Shown: positions 10,758 to 22,137, numbered from the stretch's first letter. The stretch is 64,000 nt of DNA from Vandiemenella viatica (GCA_031002005.1 JARYHS010013631.1:66647832-66711831), one strand, 5' to 3'. Numbers and translations are program-made. Notes: generated by a model from the letters alone, not told the origin.

Positions 10758-11909
10758 CGTCCACAAAATACGTTGCTCGGTCTAGGGGGAGAGGTGGGGT
10801 TGGGCAGAAAACTGCACTGGGCTATGTGGGAGGAGGAGAGGGTTTTCTGAGCGAAGCCACGTAACTTTTCATTCATATTATTTATCACAGTTAAAATAAG
10901 ACACAGAACACACAACACTATGCGGATATTTATTTCTGTCATTTAATTACCTCCGTATGTAATTTAGATATCGTATATACTAAAAGTGCTTCGCATGCGT
11001 GTGATTTGAAGTCGTAGCTCTGCGATGCAAGTGGCATACGCGTTGGAACTAACCGACATTACGATTCGAAAAACATTAGATATGCCGTAGACTCATAGAC
11101 TCAACAGCCATTGCAGATGTTACCCGGGATTTTCCAACGCAGTGACAATTGTATTGTTTTGATGGTTAGTTTTGATTAGGATCGCCCTTATGTGAACACT
11201 ACGCTCGTTGATAAAATGCTTTTAATTTTGTTCTACCTAGAGAATTTCAGGACAACTTTAATTATAGTGTTCGCTGAAGTGTTTCAAGTTTAAAGTGTGT
11301 GGTGAAGTAGCGCTGTACAATGAACTTTACGAAACTCGTAGAAACTCTTTTTTCCAACGAGTTTTCATTATCCAGTGAGTTGTATAAATCCTTTAAGCAG
11401 ATCAAAGAATCATTCTCTGATAATGTACAAAGAAAGATGACAGAACTGGATCAAAGAAAACAAAAAATCCAACTCTTCTTAGTTCTTTTACGCGACAGTT
11501 ATAGTTTGCTTTATTTTATCAATTAATGAACAACGACGAATGAAAAAAAAGATAATGTTTTTAGCAACACCTCAGTAAGGAAAGGATTTCTGCCTGTTCC
11601 TGAGAAAGAGGTTTTACCCAATAATTTATCATTTGAAAGAATGGCTAGTGTCAACATTTCAATCAAAATATTTATAGATATAGAAAAATACATAACACAA
11701 ATATCAGTTGTGTTCATTATATACGCAATAATTTTAACGATAATGGCTATTAAGAAAAAACAGTAGAAAATGTCTTCTGGAATTAATAGGGAAAAGGTTA
11801 CGTGGCACACGAGGAGGGGGGGGGGATGTCGAGGCAAAAGCCACGTCAGGCAACGTGGGGGTAGGTGGGTTGAAGAAAGGCCAAAATGGAGCCACGTAGT
11901 TTATGAACG
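10758..11909. mobile_element. Unclassified TIR DNA transposon with G-rich subterminal blocks
   Basis: The left terminus CGTCCACAAAATACGTTGCTC (10758 on; first 20 bases are informative) and the right terminus, which reads GTTCATAAACTACGTGGCTC on the minus strand from 11908, match at about 16 of 20 positions. Inside each end lies a G-rich tract (10780-10850, 11808-11875) with repeats of ACGTGGC/GCCACGT (near 10856, 11799, 11830, 11891). The middle has a 68-codon frame (11320-11526, MNFTKLVETLFSNEFS...) that I do not recognise. The superfamily is not assigned and the target duplication is unclear. Confidence 0.55.
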
Positions 11910-12516
11910 CTCTCCAACAGAATTAATCATTAAAATAACAAAATTGCAATAATCCCAGTGAACATTCTGCGATATTATCACCGCTTTTGTATACTGTCAC
12001 ATTCGTAATACCATCACCATAGATTGCGTTAAGTATTCGGTAGATGTGTTGGAATCTAGCCTGTTTCGCCTCGGAGCTCACAGTCGATGCGTTCAATGTG
12101 AAAGTTTGTTAGCCTCAGCATGTAACTTTCGAGGCACAGCTGCACCAGGCAACAACACACCAAACTGAATACAGCGAACGTATTACCGGCTGAGCGGGCT
12201 GTGCATGCAGAGTAACCTGCGTGTCTCCAAAGCACCGTTCACAGCGGCTGCGCGGCTTGTGGCGTGGACCAGACCAACCTCACGGTGTCTGGTAGGGAAG
12301 AGGTCGGTGCACTCTTTAAAGGGGCGCTCCACCAACTGAAGCAGGCGGGGAGTTATTACGCTCTGCGGGACACCGCTTCGGCGTGGCATCTTTCACAAGT
12401 AGTTTCAATCAAATGCCTATGTTCTTCTTCCGATATCCACATTGCGTAACACTTATGTCTCTGCTGAGAAAATTAGTTCGAATAATTGAGGAAAAAGGCA
12501 AAATTAAAGCCAGGTA
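11910..12516. other. Unassigned sequence with a GC-rich patch
   Basis: Bases 12190-12400 are visibly richer in GC and CpG than the surroundings and open for dozens of codons on both strands (12264-12449 + and 12183-12389 -). No domain is recognised. It could be a host exon or promoter patch or an old GC-rich repeat. Confidence 0.35.
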
Positions 12517-12615
12517 CCGTAGGGATGAGCAAATGAGAAATATATCGACAAATATCGATAAATATATCTATATTTACAAACATTATCGATATGTATCGAG
12601 ATAAAAAATATCTAT
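12517..12615. repeat. TATCGAT-rich block beside a hAT-like terminal motif
   Basis: TAGGGATGAGCAAAT at 12519 is followed by several ATCGAT/TATCGA motifs (12545-12602). TAGGGATGRGC next to TATCGAT repeats is a layout known from some insect hAT elements. No partner terminus was found, so this is at most a solo end. Confidence 0.35.
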
Positions 12616-14190
12616 ATTTTTGCTAGTAATTTTCTAAAAAGATTCATACGTGATAATTTTTTTTTCCGCTTCCATGAATAAAATAAATTTGTGAAAGAAA
12701 CAAACTTTTTTAATTCCTCTAAAACAGAATAATATCAACTCATTTACACCGTAGGAAGTAGTTTTAACAATCTAATGGAGTCAAATGGAGATGAGTATAG
12801 TTAAAAAATTAGACCTGATATAGAAATCAGCCAATTTATCTAACAATTCATTAAAATATTCCAGAAACCAGACGAGTCTTTTTGTCGCACTATATTATTT
12901 ATGTTTCTTTCTGACATTCTTGAATGTGCAATCTAGAACCAATTGCATCCAATAATCTCATAAGTAATAATTTAATAATTGCTGTCCCAGGTGTCAGACA
13001 GACATTTCAAACTGAATATTAATACGATACTTATTAGCGTTTTCTGTGTAAAGCTTTTTGCCATGTAATGAAACCGCAGAGAAATGGGTTTCAGTGCAAT
13101 TTCGAAACAGTTGTAATGGTGTAGGTGGAATACATGACAGTCCGGAAAGGATAAAACTGCACCTATTTTTTTGGGTAATTTAGGTGTATGAATCGTGACG
13201 CTATTGTCTCGCATTTTCACGGACTCGGTTAAGTATCCAATACCGGAGTTCTATAGTTGTGTTAGCAATGGTTTCTCGAAATAGCTTTAGCCGCCTGGTC
13301 CTTCAAACAGGTTATGCCTGATTTATTTCCAGTTTTCTGTGCATTGCTTTGAACTATAAAGTACCATCGAAAAAAGCCCTCATTGTTCGTACTTCCAAAC
13401 AAGTGCAGGAACGCTTCTTTCGAAAAGTACATCGTAATAACTGGAAGTACTAATTATTTCTAGAACAATGCGCTGCGATTCGATTGCAGGGAACTGCCGT
13501 CTGATGAAAGCAGATTTCATTAACTTGCTGACATTAATTGCTTTACGTACTCCATCTACTAACTTATTTCAGTTTCTAAAGAAACGAAGTTAATTCTCGA
13601 AATAAAATTGAGTTAGTGACACTAGATGAATTCTGTGATGCGTACTAGCGTTGTGAGAATTCGTGTCATTTTCTTGTTTCTTCAGCTAAAAATTCGTTTT
13701 TGTTTTAAAGTGAGTCGACAGAGGAGTAGTTTCTCACTTGAGTGAAAAATGCTACTGTATTGTGTAAACTGAAAGGCAGGTGACTACTGACGTATCACGC
13801 ATACACGATTGGGCAAAGAATATAAACTGATGTGTGTGAACTACCAGTACCGTATTTGTCCAATCTCGAGGTTCCTTCAATATTTTTGTAACCTATATGT
13901 AGTTGGTATTTAAAAAAGGTGAATGTGTATGGTATTGGTACTGATCCTGGAAAGTTGCTCGGCCGCCGTCTAACTGAGTTTCGGTTTACCGCGCATATCT
14001 GCTTTTATGGCTTGACCTGTAATTTAGCCAGTGTTCCGAAACACGGAGGCCCTGTTGAATTTAACACTAACAAAGACAATACCACAAAAATTCTTGACCG
14101 TGTGGTGAGTCGCATCCGAAATCCTGAAATACGAAGGAAGGCGCCTTAATCACAACGCTACTAGAAAGAGGCACCTTAACCTTGTTCACT
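12616..14190. other. Unassigned AT-rich sequence
   Basis: No gene, SINE or paired terminal repeat recognised. A short frame at 13919-14149 has no recognisable domain. Confidence 0.5.
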
Positions 14191-14197
14191 CCGACCT

Positions 14198-14353
14198 GGC
14201 GGCTCAAGGTCGTGTTTCCCTGACCCACTCCTCACCTCATAATCACCTACCTTTCACCTCTCAGAGCTAAACGCTGTTTCCAGGTAGGCGCGGTATATTT
14301 TCACTCGCCATGGGCGGCGGAGTGGGGATAGAGCAGACTGACCTTGAGCCGCC
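14198..14353. repeat. 156-bp segment bounded by a perfect 14-bp inverted repeat
   Basis: GGCGGCTCAAGGTC (14198-14211) and its exact complement GACCTTGAGCCGCC (14340-14353) enclose a pyrimidine-rich then purine-rich interior. It is possibly a small MITE or hairpin. No target duplication is evident. Confidence 0.65.
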
Positions 14354-14844
14354 TCTGTTAACTGAACGATCCATAAAGTTTCTATACGGCTTTTGCAAAC
14401 AGACGATGACCTGGTCTAAATCCTATGCCAGATACACTAACTCTTTGCCCACAAATATTGTTCCTAGCTAAGAAATCTTCAGTGGAATACTGGTGAATGT
14501 TATTAACGAAAAAAATTTCGTGGTCTGTTCTCGCCGTGCTTGCCGATCTATTACAGATCTATTTATAGGTGGCTACTGCGGAAAAAATAGTCACAACAAA
14601 ATTGTTTAAACGGTGGTGTTATTGATGAAACAATACAAATCTTTTTTTTTTTATCGAAAATGTAAACTCTTATTTTTTTTTATTGGTTATTGTATTTTTA
14701 AAACAAAACAATTTAGTTCTGTGCAGATTCTCCGTGGATTATATCGTTAGTTGGGTTAGATCATAACACATAGCATTGATTATAAAGTGTATACTACTAA
14801 AACCATACATTCTAGTAAATAAAATAACCATTGGCAGGCTACTC
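14354..14844. other. Unassigned sequence
   Basis: AT-rich with T and A runs near 14640-14705. It may include an unrecognised 5' portion of the LINE that follows. Confidence 0.45.
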
Positions 14845-15765
14845 AGAAATAAACTTCACTTGCGGTGTTTGGCCTTTGCAGATGATCTAGCAATTCTCTC
14901 CAACAATAGGCAAGAGGTAGTCCACGCCCTTGAAAAACTGCATCAAATTTCAGCTAAATGTGGTCTCCAAATCTCATATGCTAAAACCCAATATATGGAA
15001 GGATCTTCACGGTACCAAGATGGACAACCCTTAAAATATCACTCACGTAACTAAATTCAGATATCTAGGAAAAATTATTCAACCTGCAGGACTAAATCGT
15101 GAAGCAAACAAGGAGAGAATAACTAAATTACAAAAAGCCTACAGAATCACCTGTAACAGATACAACAAAAAGTCAATATCCCGAAATGTCAAGATAAGAC
15201 ATTATAACACCGTAATCAAACCGGAGGCATTATACGCATCGGAAAATTTGATCACTGGGGGTAGATCATTGATTAAAGATATTGAAAAGCAAGAAAGGAA
15301 AATTTTAACGAAAATCTTTTTCCCGGTGGAATCTGGATGAAAAGGAAATCACACGAACAATATCAACATTCGAAAAAAATTTCAGACACATTCAGGAAAA
15401 AAAAAAAAAATTCTACCGCCATATTATCAGAATGAGTAACAACAGACTAACAAAAAGAATTCTAAACCAGACCATTTCAATGAAAATAAAAAACAACTGG
15501 CTAACTGAAATCGAAAAGGATCTCCAGGAAATTGGAATAACAGACGATATCACAGAGGACAGACACCGATTTAGTAGCATGGTCAATAACCACCAGTTTG
15601 CCAACAGCCATTATATTAGAAGAAGGAATACTTGGACAGAAGAAAGTAGGAAAGAGCACAGAAAAAGGATGAAGAGATTCTGGGAACAGAGGAAAAAACA
15701 CGTCTGCTAGATAAGTTCACTCGCGCTCCTGAGATGAGCAGAACGATTAAAAAAATAAAAAATAA
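14845..15765 (+). pseudogene. LINE reverse transcriptase relic, family 1 (second copy, 5' truncated)
   Basis: It starts inside the reverse transcriptase at CLAFADDLAILS (motif C, near 14870), continuing LHQISAKCGLQISYAKTQYM. After a frame change come HVTKFRYLGKIIQPAG and HYNTVIKPEALYASE (near 15190-15240), then a lysine-rich C-terminus in a third frame ending at 15710. These blocks align with those of the relic at 3846-5078, including the shared VIKPEALYASE/IIKPEALYASE. A short A-rich tail lies near 15746-15770. Motifs A and B and the endonuclease are missing. Confidence 0.87.
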
Positions 15766-15857
15766 ACTAACCAATGCAATATGATTTGGTTTTACAATGA
15801 GCTGTGAGATTTAATGTATCTTATGGATGCTAAAGATTCAAATAGATATACTGTTCG

Positions 15858-15963
15858 TTTGTTGCGGTTATTCAGGGATTATATAATCAATATTTGTTCA
15901 TGTCGCCTTTGTCCGCAATCTTGCAGGTTTTTCGCCAGGATGTCAATCGGACGACCTCCATTG
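15858..15963 (+). repeat. Interspersed repeat R1, copy 1
   Basis: It shares blocks with 18022-18130: TATAATCAAT, TTGTCCGCA/CTGTCCGCA, TCTTGCAG, AACGAC/GACGAC and TTGAAAAAA. Both copies end at the same point in an A-rich run, which suggests the 3' end of a retroposed element. Confidence 0.7.

Positions 15964-16020
<57 letters not shown>
15964..16020 (+). repeat. 57-nt uninterrupted poly(A)
   Basis: A pure A run following R1 copy 1. Its length fits a retroposon tail or later slippage expansion. Confidence 0.95.
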
Positions 16021-16022
<2 letters not shown>

Positions 16023-16055
16023 AGTTGTTCCCGCCAACCCCTTTTATGAGAACTA

Positions 16056-17053
16056 CTAGCTGGTACCCACAACTTCGTTCGTGTTTGTAACGGATTGGGA
16101 TTAACAAAAATATAGTTCTGACAACAAAGTAAATATACGGACAAACATGTCCTTGGCCGAAATACGAAAATATTCTTGATCGGCCACTTTCAACCACCAT
16201 ATCTCCCACACTACCAAAGTTACCGAAATTCGGGCAACGTTGCTATCGACGGGTGACTGTGTTGCTACCACATACAAACACCAGTGATCTGCGATAGATT
16301 GTTTTGACTGAAAAGTGAAACACCATGACACATACGTTTTTTGTAGAAATATGAAAGTGTCGCAGGTCGACCACTTTCAACAACCATATCTCCCACACCC
16401 CCATAGCTACCGACATCTAACCACCATAGTACACGATATCACTACCACACACAAACACCAATGGTCTATGCTATGTAGTTGCAGCAGCTGAGTGACATAT
16501 ACGGAGACACATGTCTTTGGTCGAAATACGAAAATATCCTTGACCGGCCACTTTCAACCACCATAGCTCTCAAACTACCACAGTTACCGAAATTCGGCCA
16601 ACGTTGTTATCGACGAGTGACTCTGCGCTACTACCTCACACAAACACCAGTGATCTTCGCTAGATAGTTTTGGCTGAAATGTGATACACCATGACACATA
16701 CGTTTTTGGTAGAAGTATGAAAGTGCCGCAAGTTAACCATTTTCAAGCACCATATCTCCCACACTCCCACAGCTACCTACATCTAACCACCATAGTACAC
16801 GATAAGAGACACGATACCACCACTACACACGGAGACACATGTCTTTGGTCGAAATACGAAAATGCCCTGCATTGACCACTTTTAACCATCATATCTCCCA
16901 CATCCCCATAGCTATCAACATTCGGTCAACGTTGTGCACAACGGGAATCTCCATGCTACTTCCACACACAAAGACCAGTGATCTGTGCTAGGTAGTGGTG
17001 GCTTAAAAGTGAAATATAGGAAAACACATGTCTATTTTTATATATGTATAAGA
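16056..17053 (-). mobile_element. Complete non-autonomous Helitron-like element, copy 3 (998 bp)
   Basis: Read on the minus strand it begins TCTTATACATATATAAAAAT after an A (17054). It ends CTAG after GGTACCAG (16056-16067) and is followed by T. The hairpin CACGA-6 nt-TTGTG lies at 16068-16083, one G:T pair different from copy 1. The interior holds about five diverged ~184-bp repeats related to the array at 1-3804. Insertion between A and T with no duplication is the Helitron rule. No protein is encoded. Confidence 0.8.
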
Positions 17054-17345
17054 TTATTTATCGATGCCGATGCCGTTCAGAGACATGACTAGGGCGACAA
17101 TTATCATTCCTCTCTCAGCAAAACATAGGATTATTCAGCTGGATGATCGAGCATAAAATCAATCTGCTCGGTGTACTTGGAGACTTCACTACGGTAAAAT
17201 ATGGAATTATCTCACTCCACCAGTCACACATATGATCCACTAGGCGGCAAAACACCGAATCCTTTCCTCCCACGGTGAGACACGTATTTCTTCGCCGACA
17301 GAAATATTCATTCCACGAATCGCGGCACTTTTTCAATAGTAGAGA
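17054..17345. other. Unassigned sequence
   Basis: Nothing recognised between the Helitron and the SINE. Confidence 0.5.
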
Positions 17346-17349
17346 CTTC

Positions 17350-17571
17350 TTGATTTTTTTGATTTTTTATTTTGCTTCTAGCTTCAAAGGACAGGAGGCA
17401 GGGAAAGCGAGGGAATTCAGCCATGGCCTTTTGAAGAAAGTATCCCGGCATTCGCCTAGAGTGATTTGGGGAAATAACGGAAAACCCAAATCCGGATGGC
17501 CGGACGGGGATTCGAACCCGTGTCCTCCCGAATTCGAGGCAGGAACATTACCGCACACCCACCATTCTCAG
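17350..17571 (-). mobile_element. SINE-A copy 1
   Basis: The tRNA-derived head lies at the right, with the B box complement GGATTCGAACC near 17508. The body contains GCCATGGCC and CCCGGCATTCGCC (plus-strand reading), and a T-rich tail lies at the left end. The SINE-A family is defined in this window by 18 related copies. Confidence 0.9.
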
Positions 17572-18021
17572 TTTGAAAATGAGACCATTCTGTATGTCTA
17601 TATAGGTGAGCAAACAGGTGAAACCTGCGCACTAAGTTTCCGATAAAACCAGCGCTTCTAACTCTTTATTACATCAGCAACCATCTGTAACACTCCTGTG
17701 ATGTGGTCTTTGCGCCGCAGTTATAAAAGTTCTTATTCAATTCCAAATTGTTTCTATAATTAATGACATGCCAAAAATAACTTCTTAATTTGTGATTCCA
17801 ATAAACTATTATTTGACTTGTTCACATTGAAGTAAATAAAGCACTGAGCTATTGTTTGGAAATTACATTAAATGAGCCTTTTCTTGTGACCTTCTCAGAA
17901 CAATTATCTTCTTAGACATATTTTTGTATTATTAATAATTATATCAAGTAAGAATTCTTTGATGAATATTTAAAATTGCATAAATTTTACACCGACAACG
18001 TTTCAACGTGTTCCTGTACTT
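17572..18021. other. Unassigned AT-rich sequence
   Basis: No recognisable element. Confidence 0.5.
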
Positions 18022-18130
18022 ACGTTGCTATTATTCAGAGATCATATAATCAATGTTTTTTCTTGTCGTCTCTGTCCGCATCTTGCAGATTTATCACCTG
18101 GAGCTCAGTTGAACGACTTTAATTGAAAAA
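18022..18130 (+). repeat. Interspersed repeat R1, copy 2
   Basis: A diverged relative of 15858-15963 in the same orientation, ending in TTGAAAAAAG at the corresponding point. Confidence 0.7.
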
Positions 18131-18368
18131 AGAAAGTTATTACGCCATATTATGCGTGTTTACAGGTGACATAGCTGCTGATCTTACAATCAGTCACAGA
18201 AAAAAATTAAATATCAATCAAATATGTGGTCTAACAACAGTAAAGTATTTTCGCTGAGTAGTCATTTCGGTTACGAAACAGCGGTGATGGAAGAAATGAA
18301 TGTTAGTAGGAATATATGGCATGGAAATAAAATTTAAGAGGAGTAGGATTAGAGCAACTGCACCTACC

Positions 18369-18612
18369 ATGGCGGGTGAACGGTAACGTTCTGGCCTCAC
18401 ATTCGGGAGGACGCGGGTTTGAATCCCCGTTCGGGCACCAAGATTTGGGTATTCTATCGTTTCCCAGATCACTCCAGGTGAATGCCGGGATGCTTCCTTT
18501 ATAAAGGCCATCGCAGAATTCCTTCCTGTTCTTGCTCCTCTTTCTTTCACGCCTCTAGTGACCTCGACGTCGACAAGGCATAAAGCCAAAAACATAAAAA
18601 AAAGAAAAAAAT
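18369..18612 (+). mobile_element. SINE-A copy 2
   Basis: The head begins near GGCGGGTGAACGG. The B box is GGTTTGAATCC (near 18416). The body has GAATGCCGGGATG and TGACCTCGACGTCGAC, with an A-rich tail at 18595-18612. Confidence 0.92.
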
Positions 18613-18644
18613 CAAGTAACTGTTAGCGTAATAGATGCAGCATG

Positions 18645-19265
18645 CTTTTCTGAGCCAAGCCAGAGAGGCCATCCAACGCATGTATGACTCCTGCTTTAAG
18701 GACATACTGCACTTTCCTTGAGAGCAACAGTACCAGCGTGGGTACACGTAGAAAGCATGGAAAGCCCTTGCAGTATACACCTGTCAATCACGCTAATGCC
18801 CAGCCAATGACAGACGTCGTCTCTTCACCACTACACCCAGAGAAGTCAATTTGAAACAAAGTGTTCATTTGGTAATGTGTAATTTTTGGAGAATAGCTTA
18901 GCCACCATAATGTAATCATCGAATTAGGCATATTCTGTCACTTCTCCAGCCTCCGCTAGCTTAGTAATGCGACTACCACTACTTTAGATTGAGTGATCTA
19001 CTATTTTCAATTATTGGAGTATTTCTGATATCTGTAGCACATCTCTATAGCTTGGAAGTGTACCAACTCTGTACTATCTGTCTTTCTCAATTTTTCCACA
19101 AATAAATCCAACTTAACTACATCTTTTTGCACTCATTTGCAAAGAGTTACCCACATAACCGTAGTTAACTTATTGTTAAGTCTCTCTTTTTCCCTAGCTA
19201 AACCTTACAGATTTCGATTGGAATTCCTGCAACCTCAACCGGTAAAAATGAACTTGCCGGACACA
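18645..19265 (+). repeat. Interspersed repeat R2, copy 1 (~0.6 kb)
   Basis: It aligns in order with 48666-49255. Blocks include TTTCTGAGCC at the start, GAATTAGGCA/TTATTAGGCC in the middle (near 18920/48946), GAGTTACCCAC (near 19143/49142), and a pyrimidine-rich run ending TTACAG (near 19205/49206) then GCAACC. Indels and substitutions make both copies old. A 76-codon frame (19137-19367) crosses its end without a recognisable domain. The class is unknown. Confidence 0.65.
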
Positions 19266-19269
19266 TTTC

Positions 19270-20674
19270 TCGGTCAACTACGCGACATAAGGAATCGGGA
19301 CAAGATAGAAGTACTGAAACTACAGAGGCATCAAGACGTCAAGATGATGATTGAGGAAAGAATGTAAATAATAATGTGTAATCTAAATCCAGAAAGAAAG
19401 AAACTTTCGAGACAGCTAAGTGATGATTAAATGGAATACGAGAAAGTGTGCAGGATAGATGAGTCATCTGGACAGAATTAGAAAAGCTGACGCACCCAGT
19501 GGCCGGGGAGTGAGTGACCAGTGTGGTCACGATATAAAAAATGTGAATTTGGCTATCGATTTAACAGTCTAAACAAATAATTAAATCATCAACTATCATA
19601 GAACAGCAGTAGAGTCTTAATGTGCTCGTGTCTCATTTTGTTTTCTTCTTAATACATACGAAATCCAAGAAGACCATCTACTGAAGCCACATAATGGTAA
19701 CTGTATTCATAAACTACATAACTTCCATATTATAATGGGCATATTCACATAGTTTTACTGCATGAAATCGTAACTTATATAGCTAACTGTCCGCTTCTAA
19801 CACAAGTTATCATTATTAGGAGGACCGTGTGAAAATTTCGTGACTGATATGCGGTGAATAGCTTTAAAGTAGGATTAAAGAAGACTCGGCTCATTTGAAT
19901 AAATTGTTAATTTGACATGAGAAACAGGTAAGCAGCAAAACATTTACGTCTTACGAAACAATTACAAATGTTTTCCTAAGAAATTCAAAAATATCCGTTA
20001 AGCTCGTTACTCTAGTTTATCAACATCTTTGCGATATGTAGTGCTGCTATCTAGATGTAATGTGATCACTCCTCATCGACGCCAGCGAAGCCTAGCAGCT
20101 TGACTCTGAACTATCGCATACACGTGACCTTGATTGTTCACAATTTTTGCCAGTTACGGGTTGAATTTTTTAAAAAAATCTATTTTAATTAATGATACCA
20201 CCAAAGCGATAACTTAATCTAAATGAGTCCTCATTTATCGAATTTGCCTAAGTATGAAGAGAAAAAGTTGGATCGTTAAAAAAAAAAAAGAACTTATAGA
20301 AATAATATATGTGATCATAGTATCACAATTTACACTAGAAAACATATAACACACATAAAATACAACAATAAATGAGAGGATTCGAGTGCCAATCCAGGCC
20401 GGTGATTAGGTCTTGTTGTAGACTTCTGCTTGGCATTCAATTACAATGTGGTAAGTGCTCATGGTATTCCGACTGTCACAAAGCGCATCTTCATGGATCC
20501 AAAATTTATGTGTGTTCCACCCTTCTTGTCGTATGCGAAACCTGTTAAGGTAGGACCAAAGTCACCTTGGCTGGCCAAACGCTAATTGTGACTTCCCAAG
20601 GCCCATGGTTTTGTAGGCCGCGCCATGCAGCAGAATTGTACGGATCAGCACAAGGAACAGGCTAACCTTTCCCC
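19270..20674. other. Unassigned sequence
   Basis: Mostly AT-rich. From 20390 it becomes less AT-rich, without a recognisable gene. Confidence 0.45.
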
Positions 20675-20800
20675 CTCGCAGCCACCTGCGCACCAAGTTG
20701 CCTTGTGTCATTTTAGCTATTCGGGCGTTTGATGTTTACCGACTAGTGGCGGATAAAGGCGCGCCGTCCCCGCCTGCAGAGGTACCTTCCTTCCCACGCC
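20675..20800 (+). repeat. Diverged relative of the 41794-42151 MITE interior
   Basis: Shared blocks with 41884-42075 in the same order are GCACCAAGTTGCC/TCACCACGTTGCC, GTGTCATTT/GTGTCGTTT, GATGTTTACCGACT, and CCCCGC followed by GCAGAGG. Terminal inverted repeats are not visible here, so this copy is incomplete or belongs to a related element. Confidence 0.6.
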
Positions 20801-21895
20801 CCGGTGTTGATAGCTGTACCGGTGCGGCAGTCAAATGCACGGGTCGTAGGAAGATTCCTTAAGATGCAGGTCACTGGGTTTTTCATAAACTCACCATTGC
20901 CTTCCTCCACTCCATCGACAAGTCAAAGTCGTGCAACACAACTGAGACTATCTTATATATACTTTTAGGTAAATTATCCTCTTCGCTTATCGAGTTAACT
21001 GGGCTGTATTGATATCATCTGCCTCACTCCTTCTCCCATACTAACTAAGTAAAAAAAGATCAATATTTCACTCAAAGACAGCTTGAAGGCAACAGCACTG
21101 AGTGTCTTGAGCATGTGAATAAAGTTTAACTTTCGTAATAAATTCACAGAGCCGAGCCCATGACAAAAACTTCGACTTACAAAGTTAATCCAATTGCCGT
21201 TATAACAGTTCATATTTTTGTATGGTATCGCGTTGGAGTAATAAATGTTACATGATTTTAACCCACTAAGTGCGAGAAACATGTAAATTGAGTCACGTAC
21301 GGGTAGACGTAGTTCGCAGAAGCGTGCGTGCAGTGTACTGTATAAAACAGCAGGTGCACCGGAAATCCGATTGGTTTCCGTCGGTGAACCTCGTCTGGAT
21401 GCGTGGCCAGAGGCGCGGTGAGGGGGTTGTGTTAATTTCCCAGAAGCAATACAGTCACTGCGGGGTGGGGAGAACACGCGTCCCCTCCAGCGGTTGTTCC
21501 GCACGTGACGATGGGCTCAATTTCATCGGGGAGCGAGCAGCTAACAGGAAAACAAGGACCTCGAAATATCTACCTCCATGCATGTACAGATTCGGATTAC
21601 TTTTTCGTTCCCATTATCTCGAATTTCAGTTTCTATTAACAGCTATTCAACCTTGATATCAGCTTGCTGTTTCCTTTGGAGTTTTACTGCACCCTTTACC
21701 GGCATCAAATTTCCATTTTATTTTGCTTGTTTTGTAGTTGGATTTATTTTTTTGCAAAGTTGACCTTACCATAATTTATTTTCTACTGTTTGCAATTTAG
21801 CTTGAAACTTTACAGTCTTTCAACCCACAGTTAGTATCACATTTTCATGTTTATGAGGAAGAAAGAGAAGAGTGCCAACATTAACTGAAAAATTT
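20801..21895. other. Unassigned sequence with a GC-rich stretch
   Basis: Bases 21290-21540 are GC- and CpG-rich, contain TATAAAAC at about 21340, and are open for more than 100 codons on each strand (20995-21504 - and 21270-21656 +). No domain is recognised. A host promoter/first exon or an old GC-rich repeat are both possible. Confidence 0.35.
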
Positions 21896-22110
21896 CTGGC
21901 CATCCTGGACAGCCTAGGGGCTAGAGCGCTAGCTCCACGTGCCGAAGGTCACGTTTAAGTGTTGTGTCTGTGAATGTCATGTGCGCCCTGTGGTATGTCT
22001 CATTGGCTGAAAAAATTCATACTGGAGATACTGAAAGCACTGAGTGACATATAATTACTATCGAGCTGGCTGTATGGCCTAACATGTCGAAAGCCATTTA
22101 AAAAAAAAAT
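21896..22110 (+). mobile_element. SINE-B copy 2, B box deleted
   Basis: The head has GGGGCTAGAGCGCTAGCTCC and CGTGCCGAAGGTC, after which the sequence jumps to TTTAAGTGTTGTGTC. The B box segment present in the copies at 5996 and 52360 is missing. The body has GAGCTGGCTGTATGGCC and an A-run at 22100-22109. Confidence 0.85.
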
Positions 22111-22137
22111 CTGAATCACGATGTTTTTCACCCTTAA

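Noticed and set aside
11320..11526. 68-codon frame (MNFTKLVETLF...) as an intact gene
   Set aside because: It sits inside a TIR element and has no recognisable motif. It could be a degraded transposase piece but cannot be assigned.
15887..16144. Frames rich in Lys or Phe across the poly(A) runs at 15964 and 45123
   Set aside because: They are translations of homopolymer, not proteins.
17367..17558. Many 60-120 codon frames with ESPSGHPDLGF or GNHGKPKSGCPDGDSNP-type sequence
   Set aside because: These recur because they are translations of the SINE-A body on either strand.
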